NCBI GenBank assembly: GCA_033851545.1
Contig: JAWWOO010000042.1
Coordinates: 52,265 to 116,264 of the forward strand
Source of the DNA: JAWWOL01 sp033851545
Lineage (GTDB): Bacteria; Actinomycetota; Actinomycetes; JAWWOL01
DNA length: 64,000 bases
Direction: 5' to 3'
Of this stretch, positions 26,073-35,333 are shown piece after piece. Positions within the stretch are counted from its first letter, which is position 1; every line of letters starts with the position of its first letter. The notes under the pieces were generated by a model. It was given only the letters and a program-made list of their open reading frames with translations, did no database searches and was not told where the DNA came from. The translations under genes were made by a program, and so were the position numbers.

Positions 26073-29000
26073 CTACAGGTCGGTCACGCGGTCACGCGCC
26101 GCCTGGTGCAGCACCTTGTCATGGACCCCCTTGCCCTTGAAGTTGCCCAGGTACCAGTTCTGCCCGCTCCCACCGTCGAGCAGGTCCTTGTCGCCGCCTG
26201 TGAACACGTTGCGGTGCGGCCCGGACAGGATGAAGTGGGTGCTGGACCGGCTGCCATGGCCATGGCCGAGCAAGTGCGCCACCCGGCCGGCGAAACTGAC
26301 GTCCGTACGCGTCCACTCGGCCTGGATCCCGCACAGCGCCTTCTCGCTGGTGATGGTGAAGGCGTCGAAGCTGGTCGCTCCGTCGAGGAGGATGTCATCC
26401 CCGGCGGCGCCGTGCTCGACGTCGGCACCCGCGCCACCGATCAGCACGTCGCGCTGCGAGCCGCCCGTGAGCAGGTCCGCTCCGCCACCGCCGACCAGTA
26501 CCGCGGGCCCGTTGCCGGAGACCAGCGTGTCGTTGCCGGCACCGCCGTAGAGCAGCCGCTTGACGGTCGGCCCGCCGGTGAAGGTCACCTTGTCGTTGCC
26601 TGCGCCGGCGTTGACGACGACCCGGGTGAACCCGACCGCAACCGGTTCGCTGACACCGTTCACAACGACCTCGATGGTGCTCGAGGTCGGCCCTGCCGAG
26701 AGGGTGATGACGTCGTCGCCGGAGGTGCCACCGACGAGCAGCGTCTTGCCGCTGCCGCAGACGTCGGGTGTCACGACGGCGACGGTCAGGGTCTTGGAGA
26801 CGACCTCACTGACGGCACCGTCCTTGTCGGCGACGGTCAGGGTGACCGTGTAACCACCCGCCGCCGCGTAGGTGTGCGTCTTCACCAGGCTCGACCCCGC
26901 GTGGACCGGCCCGGAGGTCGCGCCGTCGCCCCAACGGATCATGTAGCCGAAGCCGGCCGCCTGGTCACCGGCGGAGGGATCAGTGCCGGCGAAGGTCAGG
27001 CTGACCGTCAGCCCGGTGGCCCAGTGCGCCTCGCCGGCGATGGAACCGGCAGGTGCGGCGTTGACGACAGTGACGGCTGCGGCCGCCGAGGTGACCGGTG
27101 CTGCCTTGTTGTCGTCGACGCGCACCTTGGCGCCGAACGTGGCCGGCCCGTCACCGATGCCCAGTGCGCCGAGCTGGGCCCAGGTCAGGGTGGGCGCGAC
27201 ACCGACGGCGTCACCGAAGACACCATCGCCGTTGACGTCCCAGCTGTAGGTCAGGGTGTCCCCGTCGACGTCGGTGGAGGAGGCAGCACTCAGGGCGAGC
27301 GAGTGGCCCTCGACCACGGAGTACGGGCCGCCAGCGTGCGCTGCCGGGGCATGGTTGCCCGGCACTACGGTGACGGTGAAGGACTTGCTGTCCGTCCCGA
27401 CCACGTTGGTTGCCACGCAGTCGATCTGATGGGCGCCGATGGCCAGAGTGACCGGCGAGACCACCGTGGTGCTGCCGATCTTGCAGACGACGGCCGGGGC
27501 CGGCGTCCCGGTGGCGGTCGCGGTGAACGGCACTGATGCCGTGCCGGATCCGACCGGGCTCTCGATCGCCGTGAAGCTCGCCGGCACGGTCAGCACCGGC
27601 AGCGAGCGGACCGTGATCGTGAACGACTTGGTGTCGGTGCCGACGGTGTTCGTCGCCGTGCACGAGACCGTGTGGACACCAGCCGCGAACGTGTCGCCGC
27701 TGTGGACCGTGGTCGAGCCGTCGACGCAGACCACGGCCGGTGCTGGGACACCGGTCGCGGTGACCGTGAACGGCACCGAGGCACCGCCGCCGGCGGACGC
27801 CTCGGTCACGGTGATCGCCGAGGGCACCGTCACGACCGGACCGGACTTCACGGTCAGCACGAACGAACCGGAGTCGGTGCCCGCCCCATTGGTGGCGGTG
27901 CAGTCGATCGTGTGCGCGCCGGTGGCGAAGGTGTCACCGCTGGCCACCACGGTCGATCCCTCAAGGCAGCCGATGGTCGGCGTCGGGAACCCGGTCGCCG
28001 TGACCGTGAATGCGACGGCGGCGTGGCCGGAGCCGGCCGGGCTCTCCAGCACCGAGAAGCTGGCCGGCACGGTGATCACCGGCAGCGAACGCACGATGAT
28101 GTGGAAGGTCTTCGTGTCCGTGCCGCTGGTGCTGGTCGCGGTGCACGAAATGGTGTGCGACCCGACGTCGAAGATGTCACCGCTGGCCACCGCGGTCGAC
28201 CCGTCGAGGCAGGCGATCGACGGCGTCGGCAGGCCGGTCGCGGTCACCGAGAAGGTGACGGCACGGCCGGCACCCGGGCTGGACTCGTTGACGGTGATGT
28301 CCGAGGGCACCGTGATCACCGGAACGGTGTCGACCGTGATGGTGAAGCTGGCGGTGTCGGCACCTGCTCCGTTGGTGGCGGTGCAGTCGACGGTGTGCAC
28401 ACCTGCGGTGAAGGTGTCGCCACTCACGACGGAGGTCGATCCCTCGAGGCAGCCGACGGTCGGCGTCGGGAACCCGGTCGCCGTCACCGTGAACGGCACG
28501 GCGGCGTGGCCGGAGCCGGCCGGGCTCTCCAGCACGGAGAAGCTGGCCGGTACGGTGATCACCGGCACCGACCGCACGATGATGTGGAAGGTCTTCGTGT
28601 CCGTACCGCTGCCGTTGGTCGCTGTGCAGGAGATGGTGTGCGACCCGACAGCGAACGTGTCACCGCTGGTGACGGAGGTCGACCCTTCGAAGCAGGCGAT
28701 CGACGGCGCAGGCACGCCGGTCGCGGTCACCGAGAAGGTCACGGCCAGGCCCGCACCGGGGCTGGCCTCGTTGACCGTGATGTCCGCGGGCACCGTGATC
28801 ACCGGGCTCGAGTTGACGGTGATGGTGAACGATCCGCCGGCGCTGCCGGCCACGTTGTCGGCCAGGCAGGCGATGGTGTGGACCCCGGCGGCGAAATGGT
28901 CACCGGAGGCCACGGCAGTGGTTCCGTCGAGGCAGCTGACCGTGGGGGTCGGGAAGCCGGTAGCCGTGACGGTGAACGGGACGTTGGCACCCGCGCCCGG

Positions 29001-32000
29001 GGAGGACTCACCCACCGTGATGTCGGACGGCACGGTGATGCTCGGCTGCTCGTTCACGGTGATCGCCACGGTGTCGGTCGACGTCAGCTGGCCGTCGGTC
29101 GCGGACAGCTGCAGCACGTAGATCCCGCCAACGTCGAAGGTCGCGGCAGCCGTCAGGGAGTGGGAGTCGTCGAACGAGGCGGTGCCCGGCCCGCTGATCT
29201 GGGACCAGGTCGTGACCAGTCCCGTACCCGGCGCCAGCCCGTCGTCGCTGGCGATGCCGGACAGGGTGAACGGACCGGCGAGCTGGCTGGTGGTGTCATC
29301 GCTGCCGGCGTCGACTGTCGGAGCACCGTTGACGGTGAGAGTGACTGGTACGTCGGTGGTGTCAGCGCAGTTGTCGGTCGCCCGTACGGTGACGGTGTAG
29401 GTGCCGGAGGGGCCGGCGTTGCTCACGTGGATGCGGCCGGGCGCGCCGGTGGCCGGCCCGTCGACGGTGATCGTCCCGGTGAACGCAGGAGTGACCGACT
29501 GGATCGCCAGCGCGGCGACCGAGCCGTTGTCCGATGGCCCGGTGAGTGTGTCGCCCGTGGTGCCGCCTCCGGAGTTGGCCGCGAGCGAACCGTAAGTCAG
29601 CACGGGTCCCGTGTTCGGAGTGACGTTCACGGTCAGCGTTCCGTTGCCGGTGAAGCCGTCCGCGTCCGTCGCGTGCACCGCGATGGTGTGCGCCCCGGTC
29701 GTGGCGGTGCAGGCCGCGCCAACCGTGCCGGAGACCGTACCTGCGGTGTTGGTGACTCCCGACAGCGAGATGCCGGTGGAGCTGCCAGTCGTCACGACCA
29801 ACGACCCGGCAGCCGTCTCGGCGTCGGAGACAGTGGCGATCGACGAGCTGTTCGCCGCCGTGCCCTGCTGCCGGCTCAGCGTCGCGCCGCTGACGACCGG
29901 GATATGTGTGACGTGGATCGTCACCGTACCAACGGAAGTGGAGCCGTTGCTCGCGGTGTAGGTGAAGGTGTCGTCACCGGTGAACGACGACGGCGGCGTG
30001 TAGGTGAAGCCACCGTTGGTCGCCATCGACACGATGCCGCCCTGGGTGGTCACGGCATCATGCGCACTGACCGTCGGCGCCGGAAAACCACTGTCGTTGC
30101 TGAGGACGCCAGGCGCCGGCACGGTCAGCGCCGTGTCCATGCCAGCCGTGTAGGTGTCAGCAGCGGCGGAGGCAGGGATGCCAACGGTCAGGCACCAGCT
30201 GCCGATCGTGCCGGTCTGGCCGAGCGAGTCGTCGACGACGTAGAGGTTCCAGGTGCCGTTGGGGCTGGTGCCGGCGAAGGTGCTGCTCAGCGTGGCACTC
30301 CCGGCAGGTGCCGGACTCCCGTACGAGACAGGCGCCGGCGTCGGGAAGGAGTCGGTGCCGTCGTTGTAGTCGGTCGGCTTGGCGGTGATCACGCCGCTGC
30401 CCCAGGAGCTGCTGTCCGGTAGCGAGCTGGCGGCTGCGTCGTCGAACGTGACGTTCAGGTTGCTGATGGCGACCAGGCCACCTGCGTCAGACGCCAGCTT
30501 GAGCGCCTGGCCGCCAGGCCCGACGAGCAGGATGTCCATGTCGTCCGGGGTTGCGTGGCTGATGGCCTTGACCGCGACCGTGAGGTTGCTGAGGTTGCCG
30601 GTGATCCCCGAGACCACGATGTGCGACGCGTACGGACTGGCGGCGCCGATCTGGCCGGCTCCCGGCGGGTCATTCACGGTGATGCCACCGGCGTTGCAGA
30701 AGGTGCTGCCGGCGACGGTCGTGACCCCGTTGACGGTCTGGGTCAGCGTGGCGCTGCTCAGGTTGAAGCTGCCGCCGACCCCGCTGTACGTCGCAGTGAT
30801 GGTGTGGCTGCCCTCGGTCAGCGCCGACGTGGCGACCGAGGCCGTGCCCGTGCCGCTGAGCGCCTGGGCCGAGCCGATCACGTTGCTGCCGTTCCGGAAG
30901 GTGACCGTGCCCACGGTGACGTTGGCGCCCCCGGAGGTCGCCGTGACGTGCGCGGAGAAGGTGGTCGAACCGCCGAGTGCCGTCGGGTTGACGGACGAGG
31001 TGAGCACGGTGGTGGTCGCCGGGTCGGTGTTGCTGGTGGTCCCGAGACACCAGCCGCTGCTGATCGAGCCGGCGCTGCCGTCGATCGAGTCGTCGGCAAC
31101 GTAGAGGCTCCAGGTGCCGTTGGCGCTGCTGCCGCCGAACACGCTGGTCAAGGTGGCGGCTCCGGTCGGCGCCGCTGACGACCAGCCGGACGGAGCGGGC
31201 GCCGGCATGACATCCGTACCGGTGTTGTAGTCGACCGGCTTGACGGCGCCAGAGGCCCATCCGCCGGTGGCGGCGGCAAAGGTGCCGGCAGCGTTGTCGT
31301 CGAACGTGACGCTGGCGCCGGAGATCGCCACGCCGCCACCGGCATCCGAGGCGAGCATGAACTTCTGTCCCAGCGGTCCGACGAGCTCGACGTCGAGGTC
31401 GTCGGCGAACGCCGCAGTGACGCCGACGAGGTTCACGGTCAGCGCGGACAGCCCGCCGGACTGGCCGCTGATCACGATGTGCGAGGGGTAGGGCGTCGCG
31501 CCGGTGGAGGAGCCGACGCTGCCGTCGTTGAGGGTGAGCGGCCCGCTGTTGCAGTAGGTGTTGCCGGCCTGGGTCGTCGGGTGGTCGACGACCTGCGAGA
31601 CGGCCCCGCTGCTGTTACCGAATGAGGCATTGCCTGTATAGGCGGCGGTGATCGTATGCGTGCCTTCGGCCAAGCTCGAGGTCACCGTCGACGCGACGCC
31701 GGCACCGTTGACGGCGACAGGGGCGCCGAGGACGGTCGAGCCGTCGCTGAAGGTGACGGTGCCGGCTGTCACGTTGCTCGAGTCGCTGGCCTGGGTGACG
31801 TGCGCGCTGAGCGTCAAGGGGGCGCCGGTGCTGATCGGGCTGGCCGAGGTGCTCGCCGTGGTCAAGGTGGCGGCCGCCGCGGCAGTGGTCAGCGACATGC
31901 TCCAGCCGCCGGAGATCGACCCGACGTCACTGAACGCGTCGTCGACGACGTAGAGGTTCCACACGCCGTTGGGACTGGTCCCGTTGAACACGCTGGCGAA

Positions 32001-32582
32001 CGTCGTCGTGTTGAGCGACCCGCTGCCGGCCGTGCCGTTGTCCGCGTTGGAGTAAGGGCCCGCCGGGGCAGGGCTGGGCCACACGTCGGGGTCGCCGCTG
32101 AAGTTGAACGGCTTGTAGGTCGGCGAGCCATTGCCCCAGCCGGAGCTGTAGCTGGGGGCACCCGCGCCCGCGTCGCTGAACGTCACGGTGGCGTTGCTCG
32201 AGCCGCCGTTGTTGCCGGCATCGGAGGCGAGGATGAACTTCTGGCCGCCGGGCCCGGTCAGCAGCACGTCGAAGTCACTGGTGTAAGCGTGCGTCACGCC
32301 GGTCAGGGTGACAGTCATGTTCGACAGCGTCCCGGCCATGCCCGACACAGTGATCGGCGACGGGTAGGTGCTCGCGAGGCCTGGCGTACAGCCCGAACCA
32401 CACGGTGGCTGGCCGTCGGCCACAGTCAGCGCGGTGCTGTTGCTGAACGTGGTCGGCCCGGAGGCCAGAGCCGGCGACGCGATGCCCACGACCGGGCCGA
32501 TAGCGGCCATGGCCAGAGCCGCTGCCGTCACCGCCGTCCGCGTGCGACGCAGGGTGCTGGACGCGAGCGAGTGCTGGAACAT
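26073..32582 (-). CDS. Giant secreted repeat protein (proprotein-convertase P-like, Ig-like, HYR, PKD and RTX modules)
   Basis: 2169 aa from ATG 32582 (GAGGGG upstream). A Sec signal (about 1-41) precedes three P/Homo-B-like domains (about 46-232, 342-517, 628-805; motif GPGGQKFxLASDAG and LYVVDDxxxDxGSIxxGW) alternating with two Ig-like domains. A cadherin-like stretch (about 808-1175) is followed by seven 80-aa HYR-like repeats (about 1178-1742), PKD domains (about 1745-1930), RTX calcium-binding repeats (about 2005-2070) and a C-terminal module with EWTRTD and THFILSGPHRN. No protease catalytic domain accompanies the P domains. It is probably an extracellular adhesin or matrix protein. No sortase motif or membrane anchor is seen. 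Confidence 0.87.
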   Translation of the reverse strand: MFQHSLASSTLRRTRTAVTAAALAMAAIGPVVGIASPALASGPTTFSNSTALTVADGQPPCGSGCTPGLASTYPSPITVSGMAGTLSNMTVTLTGVTHAYTSDFDVLLTGPGGQKFILASDAGNNGGSSNATVTFSDAGAGAPSYSSGWGNGSPTYKPFNFSGDPDVWPSPAPAGPYSNADNGTAGSGSLNTTTFASVFNGTSPNGVWNLYVVDDAFSDVGSISGGWSMSLTTAAAAATLTTASTSASPISTGAPLTLSAHVTQASDSSNVTAGTVTFSDGSTVLGAPVAVNGAGVASTVTSSLAEGTHTITAAYTGNASFGNSSGAVSQVVDHPTTQAGNTYCNSGPLTLNDGSVGSSTGATPYPSHIVISGQSGGLSALTVNLVGVTAAFADDLDVELVGPLGQKFMLASDAGGGVAISGASVTFDDNAAGTFAAATGGWASGAVKPVDYNTGTDVMPAPAPSGWSSAAPTGAATLTSVFGGSSANGTWSLYVADDSIDGSAGSISSGWCLGTTSNTDPATTTVLTSSVNPTALGGSTTFSAHVTATSGGANVTVGTVTFRNGSNVIGSAQALSGTGTASVATSALTEGSHTITATYSGVGGSFNLSSATLTQTVNGVTTVAGSTFCNAGGITVNDPPGAGQIGAASPYASHIVVSGITGNLSNLTVAVKAISHATPDDMDILLVGPGGQALKLASDAGGLVAISNLNVTFDDAAASSLPDSSSWGSGVITAKPTDYNDGTDSFPTPAPVSYGSPAPAGSATLSSTFAGTSPNGTWNLYVVDDSLGQTGTIGSWCLTVGIPASAAADTYTAGMDTALTVPAPGVLSNDSGFPAPTVSAHDAVTTQGGIVSMATNGGFTYTPPSSFTGDDTFTYTASNGSTSVGTVTIHVTHIPVVSGATLSRQQGTAANSSSIATVSDAETAAGSLVVTTGSSTGISLSGVTNTAGTVSGTVGAACTATTGAHTIAVHATDADGFTGNGTLTVNVTPNTGPVLTYGSLAANSGGGTTGDTLTGPSDNGSVAALAIQSVTPAFTGTITVDGPATGAPGRIHVSNAGPSGTYTVTVRATDNCADTTDVPVTLTVNGAPTVDAGSDDTTSQLAGPFTLSGIASDDGLAPGTGLVTTWSQISGPGTASFDDSHSLTAAATFDVGGIYVLQLSATDGQLTSTDTVAITVNEQPSITVPSDITVGESSPGAGANVPFTVTATGFPTPTVSCLDGTTAVASGDHFAAGVHTIACLADNVAGSAGGSFTITVNSSPVITVPADITVNEASPGAGLAVTFSVTATGVPAPSIACFEGSTSVTSGDTFAVGSHTISCTATNGSGTDTKTFHIIVRSVPVITVPASFSVLESPAGSGHAAVPFTVTATGFPTPTVGCLEGSTSVVSGDTFTAGVHTVDCTATNGAGADTASFTITVDTVPVITVPSDITVNESSPGAGRAVTFSVTATGLPTPSIACLDGSTAVASGDIFDVGSHTISCTATSTSGTDTKTFHIIVRSLPVITVPASFSVLESPAGSGHAAVAFTVTATGFPTPTIGCLEGSTVVASGDTFATGAHTIDCTATNGAGTDSGSFVLTVKSGPVVTVPSAITVTEASAGGGASVPFTVTATGVPAPAVVCVDGSTTVHSGDTFAAGVHTVSCTATNTVGTDTKSFTITVRSLPVLTVPASFTAIESPVGSGTASVPFTATATGTPAPAVVCKIGSTTVVSPVTLAIGAHQIDCVATNVVGTDSKSFTVTVVPGNHAPAAHAGGPYSVVEGHSLALSAASSTDVDGDTLTYSWDVNGDGVFGDAVGVAPTLTWAQLGALGIGDGPATFGAKVRVDDNKAAPVTSAAAAVTVVNAAPAGSIAGEAHWATGLTVSLTFAGTDPSAGDQAAGFGYMIRWGDGATSGPVHAGSSLVKTHTYAAAGGYTVTLTVADKDGAVSEVVSKTLTVAVVTPDVCGSGKTLLVGGTSGDDVITLSAGPTSSTIEVVVNGVSEPVAVGFTRVVVNAGAGNDKVTFTGGPTVKRLLYGGAGNDTLVSGNGPAVLVGGGGADLLTGGSQRDVLIGGAGADVEHGAAGDDILLDGATSFDAFTITSEKALCGIQAEWTRTDVSFAGRVAHLLGHGHGSRSSTHFILSGPHRNVFTGGDKDLLDGGSGQNWYLGNFKGKGVHDKVLHQAARDRVTDL
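27366..29049 (-). repeat. Seven tandem ~240-bp HYR-encoding repeats with a 480-bp higher-order period
   Basis: Seven units start with variants of PxITVP(A/S)xxxVxES. Units 2-3 and 4-5 are near-copies as pairs: the DNA around 28021 and 28501 is almost identical for over 150 bp, exactly 480 bp apart. This marks a recent two-unit duplication. The repeats are in frame and coding. Confidence 0.8.
30170..32450 (-). repeat. Three P-domain coding modules with two intervening Ig-like modules
   Basis: P-like modules at about 32447-31886, 31558-31032 and 30700-30168 alternate with Ig-like modules at about 31880-31580 and 31020-30725. Each P module repeats the SHIVVSG, DxLLVGPGGQ, SATxxSxFxGxSxNGTWxLYVxDD pattern. 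Divergence between copies is greater than in the HYR array, so this expansion is older. Confidence 0.7.
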
Positions 32583-32719
32583 GGTGCCCCTCAGGTGGGT
32601 CCGGCTCACCCGCAACCCGAGGCGGAAGAGCCCCCGAGGTGCAGCCCAACGAGCATGAGCCGGAGTTCGAACGATCACGTACGAGTCAAGTCAGCAGGCC
32701 GGGCGCTTGCCCGAGGACG

Positions 32720-33226
32720 TCAGTTGCGGGACGGGAAGATCCCTTGGAGCGCGATGCAGTAGTTCACGACCAGCACCGGAGGGAGGATCCCGAACGGCTG
32801 GTTGCCGCCGGTCACGCTGGTGGGCACGAAGGAGCCGCCATCACCGGCAGCGGCATAGCTACCGCCGGCGGCCGGGACGGTGTTGTTCGGCCGACTGGCC
32901 GAGGCGGCAGCGTTGGTCACCGGTTGGGCGTGGGTGTGCGCCGGCAGCTGGCTCTGCAACAGGGTGACGGTCTCGGAGCCGGCCAGCTCGCCGATCACGT
33001 AGGCCGAGAGGCCGGGACCTTGGCCCTGGCCGAGCGCGATCCGGCTCCGCAGGTCAGGCAGCGCGAACGTCGTCTGGCCGTTGCCGCCGTACTGCGTGCC
33101 CAGCAACGCGAACAGCGCGGTGTTCTGCGAGATGGACATGAGCTGCCCCTGGCACGTAGCCCATCCGCGGGGGTTGAAGTTGAAACCGAAGATCCGGATC
33201 TCGCCGAGAAAGGGGCTGGTCAACAT
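32720..33226 (-). CDS. Tail-collar domain protein (MdpB/microcystin-dependent-protein-like)
   Basis: 168 aa. The whole length matches the phage tail-collar/MdpB type: the N-terminal PFLGEIRIFGFNFNPRGWATC, the core LFALLGTQYGGNGQTTFALPDLRSR, the QLPAHTHAQP motif and the C-terminal PVLVVNYCIALQGIFPSRN. Bacterial stand-alone versions occur away from prophages; their function is unclear, but they are thought to be surface or extracellular structural proteins. No signal peptide is present. AGGAG lies 4 nt before the ATG. No phage genes are nearby. Confidence 0.85.
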   Translation of the reverse strand: MLTSPFLGEIRIFGFNFNPRGWATCQGQLMSISQNTALFALLGTQYGGNGQTTFALPDLRSRIALGQGQGPGLSAYVIGELAGSETVTLLQSQLPAHTHAQPVTNAAASASRPNNTVPAAGGSYAAAGDGGSFVPTSVTGGNQPFGILPPVLVVNYCIALQGIFPSRN

Positions 33227-33261
33227 GCACTCCTAGCGTGAGGAAGACGGACGACGAGATG

Positions 33262-33702
33262 TCAGGCGAGACGGTTGACCACGACCTGCAGGTAGCGAGC
33301 CCTGCGACCGCGGTCGACCGGGCTGACGAACAGGGTCATAGGCTGGAAGTTGGCGCCGCGCAGCGTGTAAAGGCCCTGCGGCAGCTCAGCCGAGCGACGC
33401 GCCTTGAACAACAACGAGAACTGGTGCTGCGCACTGTTCGCGCGCGCGCCGATGAGGTTGCCGATCTCGGCCAGGGTCACCGTGACCTTATCGCCGTGAC
33501 CAGTCAGGATGAAGGATTTCGCCAAGTGTGGCTGAAAGTTTGCCCTGGTCCACGGACCCGGTGCGTGCGTGGCGTGCCCTGACCGGCCGGCGACCCGCCG
33601 GCGTGGCGCGGCGGAGGCCGATCCAGCCCAGACCACGGGCCCGGCAACAGCGCTCAACGCGACACCCGTACGCAGCAGGGTCCGACGCGAGACGACCGAC
33701 AC
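33262..33702 (-). CDS. Tat-exported DUF6916-like protein
   Basis: 146 aa from GTG 33702. A twin-arginine signal, SRRTLLRTGVALSAVAGPVVWAG, occupies the first ~30 residues and ends near SASAAP. The mature part (about 60-146) resembles DUF6916: QFSLLFKAR, LPQGLYTLRG, MTLFVSPV and a terminal YLQVVVNRL. A second, non-exported family member is at 40062-40361. It lies 35 nt upstream of the collar gene on the same strand. The function is unknown; export as a folded protein is predicted. Confidence 0.72.
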   Translation of the reverse strand: MSVVSRRTLLRTGVALSAVAGPVVWAGSASAAPRRRVAGRSGHATHAPGPWTRANFQPHLAKSFILTGHGDKVTVTLAEIGNLIGARANSAQHQFSLLFKARRSAELPQGLYTLRGANFQPMTLFVSPVDRGRRARYLQVVVNRLA

Positions 33703-33774
33703 CAGCCACCACCTTTCCAGTGAGGAGCGCCCACCCGAACGCCATGACCGCATCCGATCCCGACCGGGCGGACG

Positions 33775-34386
33775 TCAGAACTGGGCCTCGGCCCTGACGA
33801 TGCCGTTCTGTAGAGCCGTTGTCAGCCAATCGTTGACAAAGACATCGACGACCAGGTGGATACGTGCCGTTAAACCAGTGTTTGTCACGAAATGTCGGTT
33901 ATTGACATTGACGTACCAACAGTCCCCGTCTGCCATGTCGATGGGCACGCCGGCAAGAACGAACTCCGCCTCCGGCCCGCTGACCACCGGGAGGTGCAGC
34001 CGGCACTCGCCGTCCTCGTACCCCAGCGCGTGGTCGCGGTGCTCCTTGACCCGGGCACCCGGACCGAGGCGCAGCAGCCGGACGGAGGTCTTGTCGCACT
34101 CGATCCGGGCCAGCGCCGCGGCGATCGCTGGACACTTGGCCAGCAGCGGAGTGTCAGCCCACGGCTCGACGGACGCCGGGTCCGGATAGATCGTGTCCGA
34201 CCGGCCACCGACCGCGCGCAACGCCGCGCCGCTCCAGTCACCCTCGTAGTACGCGGTGTTGAAGTGCGGGATCCAGTCCTGCGGGTCGAGAGCCAGCGCA
34301 TCGACGGCCATCGCTGCCATGTCGAACCGCAGCGGCAACCGGACCCGGTCGGGGAACACCGGAACCGCCAGGTCCTGGGATGTCAT
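33775..34386 (-). CDS. Aspartyl/asparaginyl beta-hydroxylase family 2-oxoglutarate dioxygenase
   Basis: 203 aa, matching the AspH-type jelly-roll dioxygenase core. Likely iron ligands are H116 (in VKEHRDHALGYEDGE) and H165 (NNRHFVTN). R175 (ARIHLVVD) and R129 (CRLHLPV) fit the 2-oxoglutarate contacts. Family members hydroxylate Asp/Asn side chains in proteins or peptides. It overlaps the sulfotransferase stop by 4 bp. The 3' half is visibly more AT-rich than its surroundings and contains a TTA leucine codon (residue 172), rare in high-GC actinomycetes. Confidence 0.87.
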   Translation of the reverse strand: MTSQDLAVPVFPDRVRLPLRFDMAAMAVDALALDPQDWIPHFNTAYYEGDWSGAALRAVGGRSDTIYPDPASVEPWADTPLLAKCPAIAAALARIECDKTSVRLLRLGPGARVKEHRDHALGYEDGECRLHLPVVSGPEAEFVLAGVPIDMADGDCWYVNVNNRHFVTNTGLTARIHLVVDVFVNDWLTTALQNGIVRAEAQF

Positions 34387-35333
34387 CGGGGAACCCTTTC
34401 ACGAAGCCGGCGGACCAGCGGATCGACCCGCACGGCGCACTCCTGAAGCATCTCGGGCGTGGCGGCGGACCTTTTGCGCTCACTGTCCCCTGAGAACTCG
34501 AGGACCGGATTCTTGGCGTCGCGACCGCCGGCCGCCTTCATGGCCACGGCCTGCTCCGGGCTCACGTCCAACCCGAAGTGCGCCGCGATCCGGTCCGGCA
34601 CCGCTGCCGGCAGGTCCTCGTACGGGACCAGCAGCCACGCCGGGTCGTCGATATCGGCGACCGCGGCAGCCACGATGGCGCCGAGCACCGCAGCCCCGTA
34701 CGCGTCGGGGGTCATGGCCATCACCTCGGCCGCGGACAGCTGCACCAGTGCCGGCGGCAGCGTGCCGTTGATCATGTGGTATCCGCGGTGGCCGGACTGG
34801 GAGACCAGCACCTCCGATGCCTCCCGGAAGAGGAAAAGCCTTGGGGTGTCAGGGAAAGCCGCCTTGACGACCGCCAGGTCGAGTGCGGCCCAGGCGTCGA
34901 GCTTGAGGACGAGGTGCTGCTCTCCGGGTCCGGCCTGGCCGAGCGCCGAGACCAGCCAGCGCAGCCACTGCGCCCGGTCGGCGAGAGGGGCAGGCACCCT
35001 CATCAGGGCGTCGAACGGGCCCGGCTCGGCCATCACGCGCACGCCGCCGCGCGCACAGAGCATCTGGGTCACCAGCGTCGACCCGCATCTCGACATGTGG
35101 AGGATCAGACCGGCGGGTGACAGGCCAGGACTGGCTTGCGCCCACTCCCCCAAGACCTCGATCGAGGTGCGCTTGCGAAACAGCAGTCGGTACGGGTCCC
35201 GCAGGCACCGTTCGACAGACTGGTCGAAGAACGGGTCGTCGAACGTGATGCCCTCGGTCCAGCACCAGTCGATCGCTGGCCGGCCGTCCTCGACCGCGAC
35301 CCGGATCGGGGTCCACCCGTGCAGGTCCGTCAC
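34383..35333 (-). CDS. Sulfotransferase-family protein
   Basis: 316 aa from GTG 35333, which overlaps the preceding small gene by 4 bp (GTGA) with GGGAG upstream. The PAPS 5'-phosphosulfate loop is LHMSRCGSTLVTQML (about 78-92), and a second region, LFLFREASEVLVSQSGHRG, matches the 3'-phosphate motif (R...S). It belongs to the RCGST subgroup, whose acceptors are mostly unknown; peptide, lipid or carbohydrate sulfation are possible. Position between a Nif11-like peptide and a peptidyl-type hydroxylase suggests a peptide or protein substrate, but that is inference. Confidence 0.83.
   Translation of the reverse strand: MTDLHGWTPIRVAVEDGRPAIDWCWTEGITFDDPFFDQSVERCLRDPYRLLFRKRTSIEVLGEWAQASPGLSPAGLILHMSRCGSTLVTQMLCARGGVRVMAEPGPFDALMRVPAPLADRAQWLRWLVSALGQAGPGEQHLVLKLDAWAALDLAVVKAAFPDTPRLFLFREASEVLVSQSGHRGYHMINGTLPPALVQLSAAEVMAMTPDAYGAAVLGAIVAAAVADIDDPAWLLVPYEDLPAAVPDRIAAHFGLDVSPEQAVAMKAAGGRDAKNPVLEFSGDSERKRSAATPEMLQECAVRVDPLVRRLRERVPR

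Noticed and set aside
27366..29049. Regularly spaced repeats as a possible CRISPR array
   Set aside because: The repeats are about 240 bp, coding, in frame and translate to HYR-like domains; no cas genes are present.
27672..30422. 916-codon plus-strand frame opposite the giant repeat protein
   Set aside because: Its repetitive Arg/Gly/Asp-rich product is the mirror of the HYR repeats on the other strand; it has no start signal or domain.
32655..32690. Possible tRNA T-loop (GTTCGAAC)
   Set aside because: No acceptor stem, anticodon arm or CCA end fits around it; I found no tRNA in the window.
32720..33226. Prophage or tailocin remnant suggested by the tail-collar protein
   Set aside because: No capsid, terminase, sheath, baseplate or lysis gene is nearby; stand-alone MdpB-type proteins are common in bacteria.
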